Source of the DNA: Lasiosphaeria ovina
Lineage: Eukaryota; Ascomycota; Sordariomycetes; Sordariales; Lasiosphaeriaceae
Assembly (NCBI GenBank): GCA_033439765.1
Contig: JAULSN010000003.1
Span: 4,340,001 to 4,404,000 of the forward strand
Reading direction: 5' to 3'
Length of the DNA stretch: 64,000 nt
Shown: piece after piece, positions 11,983 to 22,789 of the stretch
Numbering within the stretch: the first letter of the stretch is position 1
Layout: each line of letters starts with the position of its first letter
Translations under genes and position numbers: made by a program
Notes under the pieces: model-generated
What the model saw: the letters and a program-made list of their open reading frames with translations, nothing else
What the model was told of the DNA's origin: nothing
Databases searched by the model: none

Positions 11983-12412
11983 TTGACCAAAAAGGACAAT
12001 TTGATCTGTCTAATTTGCAATTATTGATCTAGCGCTAGCGCTAGCGCTAGAAGAAGAGGAAGCTTCTATCTTGTGGACGGCCTCGGCCTGCCTTGGCCTT
12101 TAAAAAAGAAAACAACTCTTTAGACATAACTGCTAGGAGTCCTCTGGTCCAGGTCAACTGAATGCCGAGTCCCTAAGCCCCAACTCCCTATGTCCTATCC
12201 CAGGTTCCACCACAAGTGTTGGCATCTCATCTCCGAATACAATCCCAGCTTGGATTCAGAGAAAACCTCACCTCCGGATCCAATTCTAGCTTGGATTCGG
12301 AGAAAGGAATGCTGGCTATTAAACGAGAGTTAGTTGGTTGCTACTGCGAGTCATGTCGAGCAGGTTTCTGGGGGAAAGGCACAGGATTGAAATACCAAAC
12401 TATGGGGTGCTA

Positions 12413-12574
12413 TCAGCGCTGTTGGGAATGGGTTGGGCAGTTGCCGCCAACATATATATTTTGGATTACAGGAGCTGGGTGGCCCTTCTGGCCAACATTG
12501 ACACATCTGTCAACTCCGTGCGTGAAATAGTGGCACTTGCATATGGCGTAATATTCGACGACTTGTTTGCACAT
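12413..12574 (-). CDS. small Cys-rich protein (53 aa), copy 2
   Basis: Paralogue of 6878-7033. The start ATG at 12574 lies in the same context (cacatcttgaag on the plus strand). It keeps MCKQ, AICKC, H-x-VD-x-C, VG-x-KGH and the final C-x2-H, while the C-terminal half has diverged and is two residues longer. No signal peptide. Unknown function; possibly a small zinc-binding protein. Confidence 0.5.
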   Translation of the reverse strand: MCKQVVEYYAICKCHYFTHGVDRCVNVGQKGHPAPVIQNIYVGGNCPTHSQQR

Positions 12575-12712
12575 CTTGAAGAAAGTATTTGTTTGGTGAT
12601 ACCGACTAGCGGAAGGAGAGAGGCGAAATGTAATAGTTCTAGGAGTTGGAATAGAAGAGAGTGTAGATGCTGGTAGCTGTGGTGATGTGAGCTGTGGTGT
12701 TGTGATGAGCAA

Positions 12713-15035
12713 GACTGAGATGTTTAGCTCGAGTTATCCAGCTCATCTTATAGAAACTTGATGGTCTTAGAGGCTGGCGGTTTGGGAGGGCACCACAAGT
12801 CCTCAACCACAAGTCCTCAACCAACAGTCCGTAACCAACAGTCCGCGACCAACAGTCCGCAACCAACAGACTATGCTTCTCACGATGAATGATGGGCACA
12901 GTGGGCCTCTGTTTCATCTTCATCTCACCTGAGACCGTCCGACACTGGGTCTGTGATAATTATGGATGTGGCGCGTGGTTAATATCGCGGCGCGCTATGA
13001 TGTGGCCCATCATCCGACCCTTGTCGATCCTTTAGTCTCCTGGCGATTTAGTCGTAATGGTAGCGCCATGGTGACAAACCCGTGTGTCGGCCGCCCCTTT
13101 TAAAACAGCCTGACTGGACATGTGCCGCGGACTTGGTAGGACAAATCTAAGAGCTTTGCCAATATGGGGTGGCCGTGCGCTTGTACGAAACAAATCAAAC
13201 GATTGTTGGTCGCGCGGCAGTTGGTTATTTGGCGGCACAACTTCTGAGGTGGTTGCGCGGCTGTTGGGGGTCTTTCGCGGCACAACCACTGGTCAAGGGG
13301 TTGTTGGTTTCTTGATACGGGGCTGCTGCCTTCTGGTGTCATGTGATGGTTTCTTCACTTTCCCAATTTCAAAGGTTTTGGGGGAGCAATCTAGAGTGGC
13401 ACAATCACCAACCACGGGCGAAGGTGCATTTTTTCGCCGTCCGGCATGTTTCGACCATGTGGCGCGAATTCTCCGATGCCTGGTGCACTATAATATGCGG
13501 TTCAGACAGTCTGTTCCAGGAAATATGCGACCCCTCTCACGGCACAGTCCGTTGTGTGGCTCCTACCACACATACCTTGCACTCCCAACTGCCTTGCCCT
13601 GCCATGCTCATAATTACCTATAGTGCCGTGCTCGTATTTACCCTGAGGCCCTGTGAAGCGTGCTCTCTCCTTTTATATATGTAACTAGATTCTTTTGTTG
13701 TAGCCTAGTTCTAATTTTTCGAACCTTTCTCAACGAATTTCCCCATCTCTATTTTTCCTATAACGCAGCCGCATACGCAAGGTGTCGCCTAACCACTACA
13801 TAATGGCCATGAAAGATCTAGGCAACTCCTCGTGCTCACTCTTTTATTCTCGTCGAGGGAGAACTCCAGCCTATCGCACGAATTAGGCCTACTATTACGG
13901 CGAGCCTGGCCTACCAGACGGCGACAACCTGACCGGAATGCCCAGACGCCGCCACCCAGATCGACCTTGTTCGGCTTTATCGCAGGACCCGTCACTCCGA
14001 TGATGCCCTCGCTTAACACCCTGGCTCCCCGACCGAACAGACCTCTGAGATTCGACCCGTTAAACTACGGCCAGTCGGAAACACCACATGTTTCGTATGC
14101 CCGGTAGTTAGCCTGCCCTACAAGAGACCCTCAAGCATACCGACCTTCATGATAGGCCTTATCCTGATAATCAGACACCTCAACACCAGAGCCTGGCACT
14201 CAGACCTTACTGACCTACCTTGGGGCCTGGTCATTACCTCGCATTCGGACCTCCATGCCCTGCAGCTAGGCGACCGACAACGGCCCTGAGCAGTCCTCCT
14301 GCTTTCACAGGGCATTTCCGACAACAGCCTGTCAAGCCTCTGCACGCCGCCCTGATGACACTGTTGCCCAGATTGAGGCAACAGACGTTTGTTTTGCCTT
14401 TTGGTGTAACGGCAGACCGTTGCATTTTCTGTGCAACACATATTAGCGCTACTTACCGACTCTGCAAGCCTGACAATTCCTGACAGCCCTGGCCACCTGT
14501 CAAACTGCTGCTGGCGGACCCGGATTTGAAGATTTGAGCGATGCCGACGGTGCTCAACTAACGGTTCTGAACCACTAGGCTGATTGATGGATTTAATGCT
14601 TCGGGACGAAGCTTTTTTTCGACCTTTGGGAGTCGTGGTGAAGTCAAGGTTAGGTTATGGATACTGCGCCCGTGCCTTGTAAATCCCCAACTAATTTAGT
14701 GCTGTGACCTTGTGCTGTGGCCTAGTGCTGCGCCCGTGACCTAGTGTAGGCTGCTGTCACCCACTCGTTCAATTGACGAAAGGCAATTGCACGCGATCGA
14801 ATAGATGATTGGCCGATTGCTACAATTGTGGATCCGGGCTCTCATGGCAAGGCTAATTACGTGCATTTGGTCAAAATGTTGTGCATTACCTATCCGTACA
14901 TAGTAGCCTTTTGTCAATTGAATGAGTGAACAGGGAGTGCTGTGACAACAACCCCCAGCACGAGACCTAGATAACTACCCCGCGTGAAGGTTCACTAAAA
15001 GACCATCGCAACGGGCTTGCAATCGACAAGTTATG
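12713..15035. other. non-coding interior of duplicated unit, copy 2
   Basis: Homologous to 7175-9230. No frame is convincingly coding. An extra stretch near 14345-14515, bounded by ctgtcaa, is absent from copy 1. Confidence 0.5.
12795..12869. repeat. minisatellite (ccaacagtccgcaa-type)
   Basis: Four to five imperfect tandem copies of a 13-14-bp unit, with fewer copies at the matching site in copy 1 (7249-7290), showing slippage after duplication. Confidence 0.75.
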
Positions 15036-15308
15036 TACGGAACATGGGGCCAAAAGTAAGTAACATTTCTTTGTACCTACCTTACGTAAGGACAGTGCCA
15101 GCAAGATTTCCACCCATTAATACTGTATAAGCACGTCGCTAAAATAACACAAGCGTTAGGGACAAGGCCACTAGCGTATAGGGACTAAAGCGCTAGAATC
15201 CAGCTGCAAGCCCCTAAAGTTGTAGCGAAAAGGCAGTGCTTTGAACACTGTCCTTACGTAAGGGAGGTCCAGGGAAAGTGTCATTTACTTTTGGCCCCAT
15301 GTTCCGTA
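15036..15308. mobile_element. MITE, 273 bp, TA-flanked, 24-bp perfect TIRs
   Basis: The left end TACGGAACATGGGGCC... and the right end ...GGCCCCATGTTCCGTA are perfect inverted repeats for 24 bp. Similarity continues to a subterminal inverted block ccttacgtaaggacagtg (15080-15097 versus 15246-15263). The flanks join cleanly onto copy 1, which lacks the element (near 9223), so this is an insertion after the duplication. The TA ends fit a non-autonomous Tc1/mariner/pogo-type element. It has no coding capacity. Confidence 0.85.
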
Positions 15309-15996
15309 AGACCCGGGCAATTGCAACGCGTGGGAAAAAAAAAAAAACAAGAATGGTATTCCCGTGTCACGCCCTTGTGAGCCAGATCTATACTTAGCAA
15401 GTGGGACGGGGCACAGGTAACATATAGCCCTATAAGGTGCCCGATATCGAGGTTCCGGTGTGGGCGTGTTGGAACCAACATCACCCACCCTGCGTCAGGG
15501 TTTGGGGGCACAGAGGCGTATTGCATTCCGAATGAAGGCAGAAGAATCAAGAAATGGGGGCACAGTACACGGATTGCATTCCTAATTAAAGGTCGAAGAA
15601 ATGATTGGTTGACGGATGATACGCGCTTTACACGAACATGAGGGGAAATGTTTGCATAGGCGCGTTGGACTTCCTATTTGTCATCTACCGAAGGAAGGAT
15701 CGAACAATCGGGTGGTTGGCACTCTGCTGCCAAGTGGCTCAGTTGGGATTGGCTTTATTCACCTGCAGTTTGCGTCTCTTCACATCCATGCAGTTTGCTC
15801 TGGGGCAAGTGAGCATTAGGCAAGCCATCACACCGCTGGAGGTAGGCGGCTGCACACATCGTCTTTTCTCACGTATTAACCCGAGGCTTCCCACAACTTT
15901 TCTTCTTTGTAGAATTGCACCTAATCACATCCCACTACACCCTTCGTTTCCGATAGAGCACACCCAAATTCCATACTTCAATACATTCCACTCGCT
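15309..15996. other. 5' flank of orphan gene, copy 2
   Basis: Homologous to about 9260-9940 in copy 1. It contains a 13-nt A-run near 15334 and the likely promoter and 5' UTR. No separate gene seen. Confidence 0.4.
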
Positions 15997-16533
15997 ATGT
16001 CTGTCCTCCCCGGTACCACTCCCCCCGTGGAGCAGCTCGCCGAGCTCGACAGCTCCTTTGAGCAGTTCGCCGGGACCACTCCCACATTGGAGCAGCTCGC
16101 CGCCGCCCAACCGTCCATGTTACTGGACACCGACATGGTCACCCACGGCTTTGTTCCACGGAACGCACTCGCGAGGCTGGGCAAGGAGGAAGACGCCGTT
16201 CTTGCAGCCGAAAAAGCCCGAGAGTTGATTAAGTACTTCTCGGGCGAGGAATCAACCATTAAAAACTACTTGCGCACAACTCGCGGTGTGACAGTTACGG
16301 ACGATCATATAGCCCAGGAACCGAAAGAGCCTGGCCAGCTAAGGGCCGAGAGTGGGTCTTTCGCTGACCTCCAGCAGCTGACAGACGACCTTTTGGCCCA
16401 ATGCCTCGTCCTTCGATTCCACCAGGATTCTGATTTAGCCAAGTTTGGGGCGAAAATCGTCGTGCGGGACAGGTCGATGACGAAAGGCCTCGAAGCATAC
16501 GCGAAGAGCAGGGGGCTCGATCTCGGGAACTGA
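15997..16533 (+). CDS. orphan fungal protein (178 aa), duplicated-unit gene, copy 2
   Basis: Single exon starting ATGTCTGTCCTCC, at the position equivalent to the copy 1 start. It has two instead of three N-terminal T-P-x-EQLA-type repeats (TTPPVEQLA and TTPTLEQLA), which makes it 28 residues shorter. It then follows copy 1 without gaps: HGFVPRN, LGKEED, AAEKARELI, TDDHIAQ, ESGSFA, GLEAYAKSRGL. No signal peptide or membrane helix. Function unknown. The loss or gain of whole repeats with the body kept in frame supports a translated gene in both copies. Confidence 0.7.
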   Translation: MSVLPGTTPPVEQLAELDSSFEQFAGTTPTLEQLAAAQPSMLLDTDMVTHGFVPRNALARLGKEEDAVLAAEKARELIKYFSGEESTIKNYLRTTRGVTVTDDHIAQEPKEPGQLRAESGSFADLQQLTDDLLAQCLVLRFHQDSDLAKFGAKIVVRDRSMTKGLEAYAKSRGLDLGN

Positions 16534-16931
16534 GGAGAGAACGGGGCTTGAACATGGAAACTGAGGAGAGGACATGCCTCCAGGCAGGATGGATCCAGAC
16601 TCAACTGTTTTGTGCTTAGAAATCTAGTCTACTGCTTTACATTCAATCAACAGAGTGGTCTCTTCTTTTGCTCCTCGATTCATTGAAACTGCCACTCCAC
16701 GTGCCCCACTCCAGGACCCCTGCATTTCCCCGCGGCCTTCGATCCCCGTAGTAGTTTCCCTTTGATGTCTGTTGCAGCCCCATATTAACCCTTATTACAA
16801 AGATTGCACCCAATTACAACGCGCGCTTTCTTTTCAAGCCACCACCCCCACCTGTAGGCTGTGCTTGAGGAGATAAGGGCCCGACGGAGCCTGGAGCCAA
16901 AAGAGCGGGTCACTTGCCTTACGTAATGATA

Positions 16932-17250
16932 GTGTATTGAATAGTAGCTTATCTAGTGAAGCTTAAGGTGCTCACTGCTATACTTTAGTGCTTACCTCCC
17001 GTCGCTAGGGTATAGTCCCTAGCACCTCCATATATAATATTCGTCAGGCTCTGCTCAAGGAGGGACTTCCACAGATATTCGCGAAAACCGTACACAGTAA
17101 GGATAAAAACATCAATTCGAGATACTGTGTCCTTACGTAAGGCAGGTACAAACAGCTGAGTTATTTGAACTCTAGAAATCTTTCAGTGCCGTTGCCTTGA
17201 AATCGCCAAATTTGCTGGCATATTCCATTCTGGTCCGACATGAAATAGTT
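16932..17250. repeat. terminal 320-bp repeat block, copy 2
   Basis: Counterpart of 11666-11982. Just upstream (about 16894-16931) the sequence gagccaaaag...ccttacgtaa resembles the left end of the 15036 MITE, suggesting an older, degraded family member here. Confidence 0.65.
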
Positions 17251-17405
17251 CTAAAGGTGTCTACAAGAAACATCTCCTCACTCACGGCTGTACATCGCCG
17301 AACAATTTCCTTCTGAGTCCCCTGGCCTGTCCGATTGGCATTCAACGTGTAAAATATCCCAAACTACCCCTTTCACATCAAAAAGAGCAACAGTAAAATC
17401 TCCCC

Positions 17406-19011
17406 TCAAAGCTTAAACAGGCGGACATCCGGGCCGCCCTCTCGGAGCTTTCGGTTCTTGTGGCCGTACAGGAGCCGCAAGGCCACTGATCCAGCCGCGA
17501 CAAAGAACAGCATGCCGGCATTGACCCAATGGCCCGTGGGATACCCCCTCAGTGCCTCGTCACTCTTGTAGATCCACACACCAGGAATCTGTCCCATGCC
17601 GGCGCCAAACCCAACGTTGAGCGCCACGGCAAGCCCCACAGATGCCGTCGAGTACACGTTGGACGTTAGCCAGCCAAGCAAGGGTGGAATGCACGAAAAC
17701 GCACCAGCCGAAGCTAGGATCAGGCACCCGTATCTCTGCAGGTAGGCCTTGGGGTCCAAAAGAGCCGATGCCATGAAGCCGACGGCGCCGATAAAGGCCA
17801 CAACAGCACTATGTAGTCCGCGGGAGTTGAAGCGATCAGCAGAATAGGACACAAAAAGTTGAACCACTGCATATCGATGTCGTTAGCCACAAGATCCAGA
17901 CCAGCTATTAAAGCGAGGATTTTGCCGCCTTAGAACTCACCATAGGCCACGGCATAGGGTGGAACCGTCATCAGCTGGGCTTTGAGATCAACGTAGCCCA
18001 AACCAGCCGTGATAGAAGGTGTAAATAGTGAAAGCGAGCTGAACGGCACCGAAACGCCAAAGTAGATGAGATAATGGCCATACAGACGCCAGTCGGTAAG
18101 TGTCGACTTGGCGTCCTGCCACGTCATACTGCTGTGGTGGCTCTTACTCCCCTCGATGTGCAGGCGCGCTAGGGAGATTTCGCGATCCTTGCCTTTATGG
18201 AATTCTTCTGGGTAGTCTGGCAGGAAGAAGTAGACCAGGAAGGCCGATAGGCAGGAAGGAACACCCTCGATAATGAAGAGCCAGCGCCAGGCCGACAGGC
18301 CATGCGCGCCGTTCATGTGTCCGATACCATAGGCGATTGCACCGCCAAAGGCTCCTGCCAACGTGGCGCTGGCAAGAATAAAGGCGACGCGGACGCTTCT
18401 CTCGTCTGTCTTGTACCAGAAAGTGAGATAGTACACGAGGCCGGGGAACAAACCGGCCTCGGACGCGCCAAGCAAGAAACGGACGCCAGCCGTGGCCGAG
18501 AAAGTCTGGACGCCGCCGAGACCGACGGTGATGGCGCCCCACGAAAACATGAGGAACGCCAGCCAGCGCGAGGGGCGCAATTTCTTGAGCAGGATGTTGG
18601 ACGGGACCTCGAAGATGGCATAGGCGACCAAGAAGATCATGAGAGCAATGTTGAACTGATAGGGCGTCGCTCCGATCTCCGTCTGCATGTCATTGTGGGC
18701 TGCCGAGTTGAGGATGCGCGCGTTGCCGATGTTGGAGCGGTCCAGGTAGCACAGAAAGTAGATAGAGGCCGCCAATGGGATGATGAGACGGTCTTGCTTC
18801 CACACGACGGCGCGCTCCTCGTCCTTTGTGTAGTTAATCGTGGGCACGAGCTAGGGGGTTGCACGTCAATGTCTCCCTCGTTTCAATTGGGCAGCATAGC
18901 ACCCGACTTCCAAAACGCTGTTGGGGCTCTTACATCATTTTTGCCGGACTCGACATCCCCCAGCTGCTCCAATTTCTCCGGCTCCATCTCATTGATAGAG
19001 TCTGCGGCCAT
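17406..19011 (-). CDS. MFS transporter, anion:cation symporter (allantoate permease) family
   Basis: Three exons (19011-18934, 18850-17941, 17866-17406) give 482 aa. The large exon has no ATG of its own in the right place. A 26-codon first exon (MAADSINEMEPEKLEQL...) joins in frame through an 83-nt intron with gtaaga donor, attgac branch point and cctag acceptor. The second intron (74 nt) has gtgagt and gcag. The family is shown by FLCYLDRSNIGNAR in helix 1, LGASEAGLFPGLVYYLTFWY, a WRWLFIIEG motif after helix 6, the QLMTVPPYAVAY stretch and about twelve membrane helices. Relatives (Dal5, Tna1, Seo1-like) import organic anions such as allantoate, nicotinate or dipeptides at the plasma membrane. 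The substrate here is not deducible. Confidence 0.9.
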
Positions 19012-20776
19012 TGCAACAGTCGCGAACAGTGCACCGAAGTCCGATGGTCATAGGCCGACGAGAGAAAATCAAGCGTGCTCTAGAGGAGAGCCACGCAGAA
19101 TTGGGGATTTTAATGGCGATTTTGAGTTGGCCGACAAATTTGGAGTCGGGAAAAAATTGGACTAAGGTCAGCGAAGACCTGGGTATTCAAGGCCCAGGAT
19201 CAGCATTGCAGATCCTCCATCTCGCCGGCCGCCTGCCGTCGGAAGTGGGAGCCGAGCATGGCGAAATGGCCGGTGACATGTCGATGCGGGGGCTGGGAGT
19301 GGGAGCTGTCTGTCCAGGGAAGGAGGAGCTGTCAAAAGCTACCCTGTATCTCCCATAGTAGGTCTCATGACGGCTGTCCCAAATAAGCGACCTGCCCGTT
19401 GGAGCGGTGACACCAAACGGTCTGAGACATGGAGGGAGCCCTAGGGTAGCGACTTGGAAAGACGTGAGGCTTCCAGGATATTAATTAAACCAAAAAAAGG
19501 GGAAGTTCCATTGCCAACCCTGTCGGCGTCGAGACCATTGGCCATTTCGTCCGTCTTCCCCCGCTCCTTCCCCAGGTGGAAATCTTGGAATGCAATCGCT
19601 TTTATGTTGGACTCCAGGTGGAGCCAACAGTTTGACAGGACGCTTGCAGGGGAGGTGCGAGGAGCAACATTGCACTGCACTGGCAAGAGCCAACGAAGAC
19701 AGGGAGCCGGGTAGCATCACCAGACTGCGCCGCAATCGAGACCCCAGATTCCTAATGGCTGGTCTTATTTCGGGCCGGTGAGCACTCTGGCGTGTCTGTC
19801 GCCTAGGGGGGTCCGCCTGCAGCTTAGGTTGCCAATGGGAATCCAACTCGGAGCTCGCTAATAAGTTTGTAAGGTGTTGCGCCCGGCAAGTCACCTGCTG
19901 TGGCAGTTGCAAATTGAGACGGGAGCCGATTCGGCACTTGACGTCGGCGTCGTAATGGCGTCAGCGCCTCCCCCCACAAGCAGCTCATAGTCAAACTTAT
20001 CTAAGATACGGAGGTGGAGTTACTCTGAGCTTTCTGCAGCTCTCTGCAATTGCGACGTCCCCATGCAAGCATTCTCGGAATGATGGGGGTGAATGCATGG
20101 ATGACGCCTGATTCAGGTTTCTGCCAACGGTGCGACACCCACATCAAGATAATGAATACTAACCTTTGCCTGCACTACAATTGCGTGCAAAGGAGAAGTT
20201 ACAATTCTTATCAGATTTCTATTTGAGGCAGATGTAACGGGCACTGGGGCACGAGTAAACGTTACAGGCCACGCAGATTTCGAATGTCGTACCCAATTGT
20301 GCTTGTACCTAATGACGGTGTGCGTCCACAAAGGTCATATTCACCTCTCACTTTTCAGGTTCATCAGTTGACTCATGTTTCCAATCTCCATATTCCGTGA
20401 TAGCCGGAATTGGGTGACATCTGGCAGCCTTACCTGCTGGAGAAGACTCAAGTTGTGAGTACTGGTCTTGGCACATGAGCTGAAGGGGTCAAGTGGTTGT
20501 CAAGCACCTGCATACCATCTAGACCTTGATTTTGATGTCAGAGATGTTGTGTCAGGTATCTGGCTGGGTGTTCGTGATCCCAAAGCTGCCCAATAGTTTC
20601 AATTCGGATTCTGATATCGACATGCCGTTGCCACATCGACGGAACAACCTAGATATTCGACCTCGTAGCTTTTATCCTCAAAATAGCACCACTCCATTCC
20701 TGCTTCCCCCATCTACTGCTCCTTTTCTTTGCATCGCTGCTAACTTTGCGAGCCTGTCCGAGACAAAGAGCCTGTT
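19012..20776. other. intergenic region
   Basis: Divergent side of the transporter promoter and the 3' side of the Erg28-like gene. Only short, overlapping frames without motifs. I see no gene or clear repeat. Confidence 0.45.
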
Positions 20777-21254
20777 CTAGTGCACGTAAAAGTCCCGTTC
20801 CGTATACATCCAAGCCAGGCCCACCGAAGACATCATGAGCGATGTCAAGACCTCGTGAGGCCGAGAGGTGCGGTACAACAACAGCTCGGTGCTGTACAGG
20901 AAGAAGACGCCGACGTATGTGAGCATCGCCAACGCATAAACGTCGCTGTTGGAAATGCGGTAGGCCGCGTAGCCGCGAATCATCGCCGTGTAGAAGTTCT
21001 TAACTCCATAGACGCGGGCAAGCAGGCCTGAGGGTGCCGGGGCCGAGGGTCCTTGGAATTGCGCCGTCGAGACGACTGGCGACGAGATGTAGCAGACAAC
21101 CGTGTGGGCGATGGCGAGCGAACTAGTCTGAGCGGTTGGCTAGTAAGCACCTTGCAAGTGTTGACGAATGGAGTAGTCGGTCGAATGAAATTTAACTTAC
21201 CATGAGGAGGAAGTACGGGAGCATCCCGTCATGTTGTGGTAGCAGTTGTGCCAT
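20777..21254 (-). CDS. ERG28: Erg28-like ergosterol biosynthesis scaffold protein
   Basis: Two exons (21254-21201 and 21127-20777), 134 aa. The 73-nt intron has a gtaagt donor and a ccgctcag acceptor. The small first exon MAQLLPQHDGMLPYFLLM completes the first membrane helix. The layout matches Erg28: helix 1 (LPYFLLM-TSSLAIAHTVVCYIS), the LARVYG segment, then the conserved RGYAAYRISNSDVYALAM motif, another helix and a closing helix ending in WMY-x5-FYV. Erg28 tethers the C-4 demethylation enzymes (Erg25, Erg26, Erg27) at the ER. This copy is rather divergent (YSTELLLYRTSRPHEVLTS region), so it may be a paralogue, not the housekeeping gene. Assignment rests on motif recall only. Confidence 0.78.
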
Positions 21255-22631
21255 GTTGAGCGCGGATATTTCAAATGTCAGTCTGTTGGCGTGGTCGGTG
21301 AAAGCGGCCCGGCTTTTCTCGAGGGAGCGAGACCATTAATATACGAATGTGCGCCTACAAACCTAACCCATGCGCCTTACAGCCAACGCCAGGTTCGCCA
21401 GCGGGGCTGGCAATTTTAATTCCTCGGAAGTTGGCAAAGGCGCTAGCTAGGTACCTATATCCGTACGCGTATTCGGATAGAATGGCGGCATCGGGGAATT
21501 TCCAACTTCCCGGGTTGCCCAGCAACGGGAGTCTAAAATGCTGGTGTTCGTAATGTTTACTCCCTCTGGAGCATTACGCAATCAACTGACTTCATATCTC
21601 GAATGCAGGCATCATAATCTGCTGCCCTGCCTCAGTTGCTGTAGAATCGGTTGCATCCTCGCAGCCACGGCCAAACTAAAAGAGTTTGTCTGTCAGAGAC
21701 ATTCGCAATTGCTGATGTGTTAAGCTCATGTTATACAAAACCGGGACCTTGAGTCTGGGGACACAATAATGTTGTAGTTAAGGTTGGCTAATGAACAACG
21801 CCGTTTCGTCCCGGGTAAAATACATGGAGTCCATGGTACAATCACAGTTGTTTCTGGCTTGCTCTAACTACTAGGCACTCAGTCGTGATATCTGGACAAA
21901 GATTTTGACGCTGCTCTGCTCCTGATTCAGGGACGGGTGTTTACTTGTATTCGCCCTAATGATCCTACTGAAGAGGTATTGGTCGAGAGAAGCAACAACT
22001 GAAGTCATTGCCGCATTGGAAGTCCCTCCTTGAGCAAAGCCTCCTTGGGCAGACGAAATGATACAAAGGCATTACTGCACAAGTATTTGATCTGCAGATG
22101 AGTGGCTGGGATCTTAGCATGTTAACAGGGAAGTAACAGCCTAGCTAATAGAGGCAACTCACTTCATGGGTCAATTTTGGTCGACTTTGAGAAGAAATAG
22201 TCTTCAATAATACTACACGAAAGGAGAAGTGGCACGTCTGAGGGGCTTGATCTAAAACTGCCTTGCTTCCTGATGCGTGCTGAGTGGGAATTACTGCAAA
22301 TTGCGACAATAGAGGTTATTGTCAATTGTGTCAAGTACGGTAATAAGTGCGGATCCTCGCGGGAACACCGATCCATCTCGGATCTCTAAGTCAAATCTCG
22401 TTGCATGATCCCTTCCTAGTCTCGTCAGAGGTCAGAGAGCGTAAAACACAGGCAATTCATGGATACTTGGTTAGTTTGTTGGTAAATTCTTCAACATCCA
22501 TTGTGAGCAACTTGCAGATGCCCCCGCCGAAGGATCCTCGGACTACAGAACTAGCGCTGCAAGAGTGCTTTGAAATCACCATTCGAGCCTAGTCTAGCCA
22601 CATGCGGACCTCGGATATGCCATCCTTTTCC
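21255..22631. other. intergenic region
   Basis: AT-richer spacer between the Erg28-like gene and the S66 peptidase gene, which are divergently transcribed. No convincing ORF, RNA gene or repeat. Confidence 0.45.
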
Positions 22632-22650
22632 TATATAGGAAGGTATATAA
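22632..22650 (+). promoter_or_regulatory. TATA elements upstream of the S66 peptidase gene
   Basis: Two TATA-like motifs (tatata at 22632 and tatataa at 22644) lie about 145 bp before the start codon, followed by a pyrimidine-rich leader, as is usual for a fungal core promoter. Confidence 0.45.
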
Positions 22651-22789
22651 TGAGTCTAAATAACTTCAAATTCTGCACCCAGCTACCAGTTGCCCTTCGA
22701 GCTTCTTCCCCTTCAACATTTTCTAGATAATCAGATAAACATTTCTTCAATATCTCAACTCAGTCGCATAGAGCTCTTGTCGTCGCACA

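Larger units (their letters stand above)
11983..17250. repeat. tandem segmental duplication, copy 2
   Basis: Second copy of the unit in the same orientation, directly abutting copy 1. It has its own Cys-rich ORF, orphan gene and terminal block. It differs by a MITE insertion (15036-15308), an extra stretch near 14345-14515, an expanded minisatellite (12795-12869) and absence of the 0.8-kb copy-1 segment. Confidence 0.85.

Noticed and set aside
8219..14019. Homologous minus-strand frames 8219-8455 and 13789-14019 in the two duplicated units
   Set aside because: Differences fall mostly at amino-acid-changing positions and the ends do not correspond, so shared frame is explained by shared DNA.
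6533..17250. RIP mutation as explanation of divergence between duplicated units
   Set aside because: Differences are a mixture of transversions, indels and both transition directions, and the copies are not unusually AT-rich; the genes lack the stop codons RIP would create.
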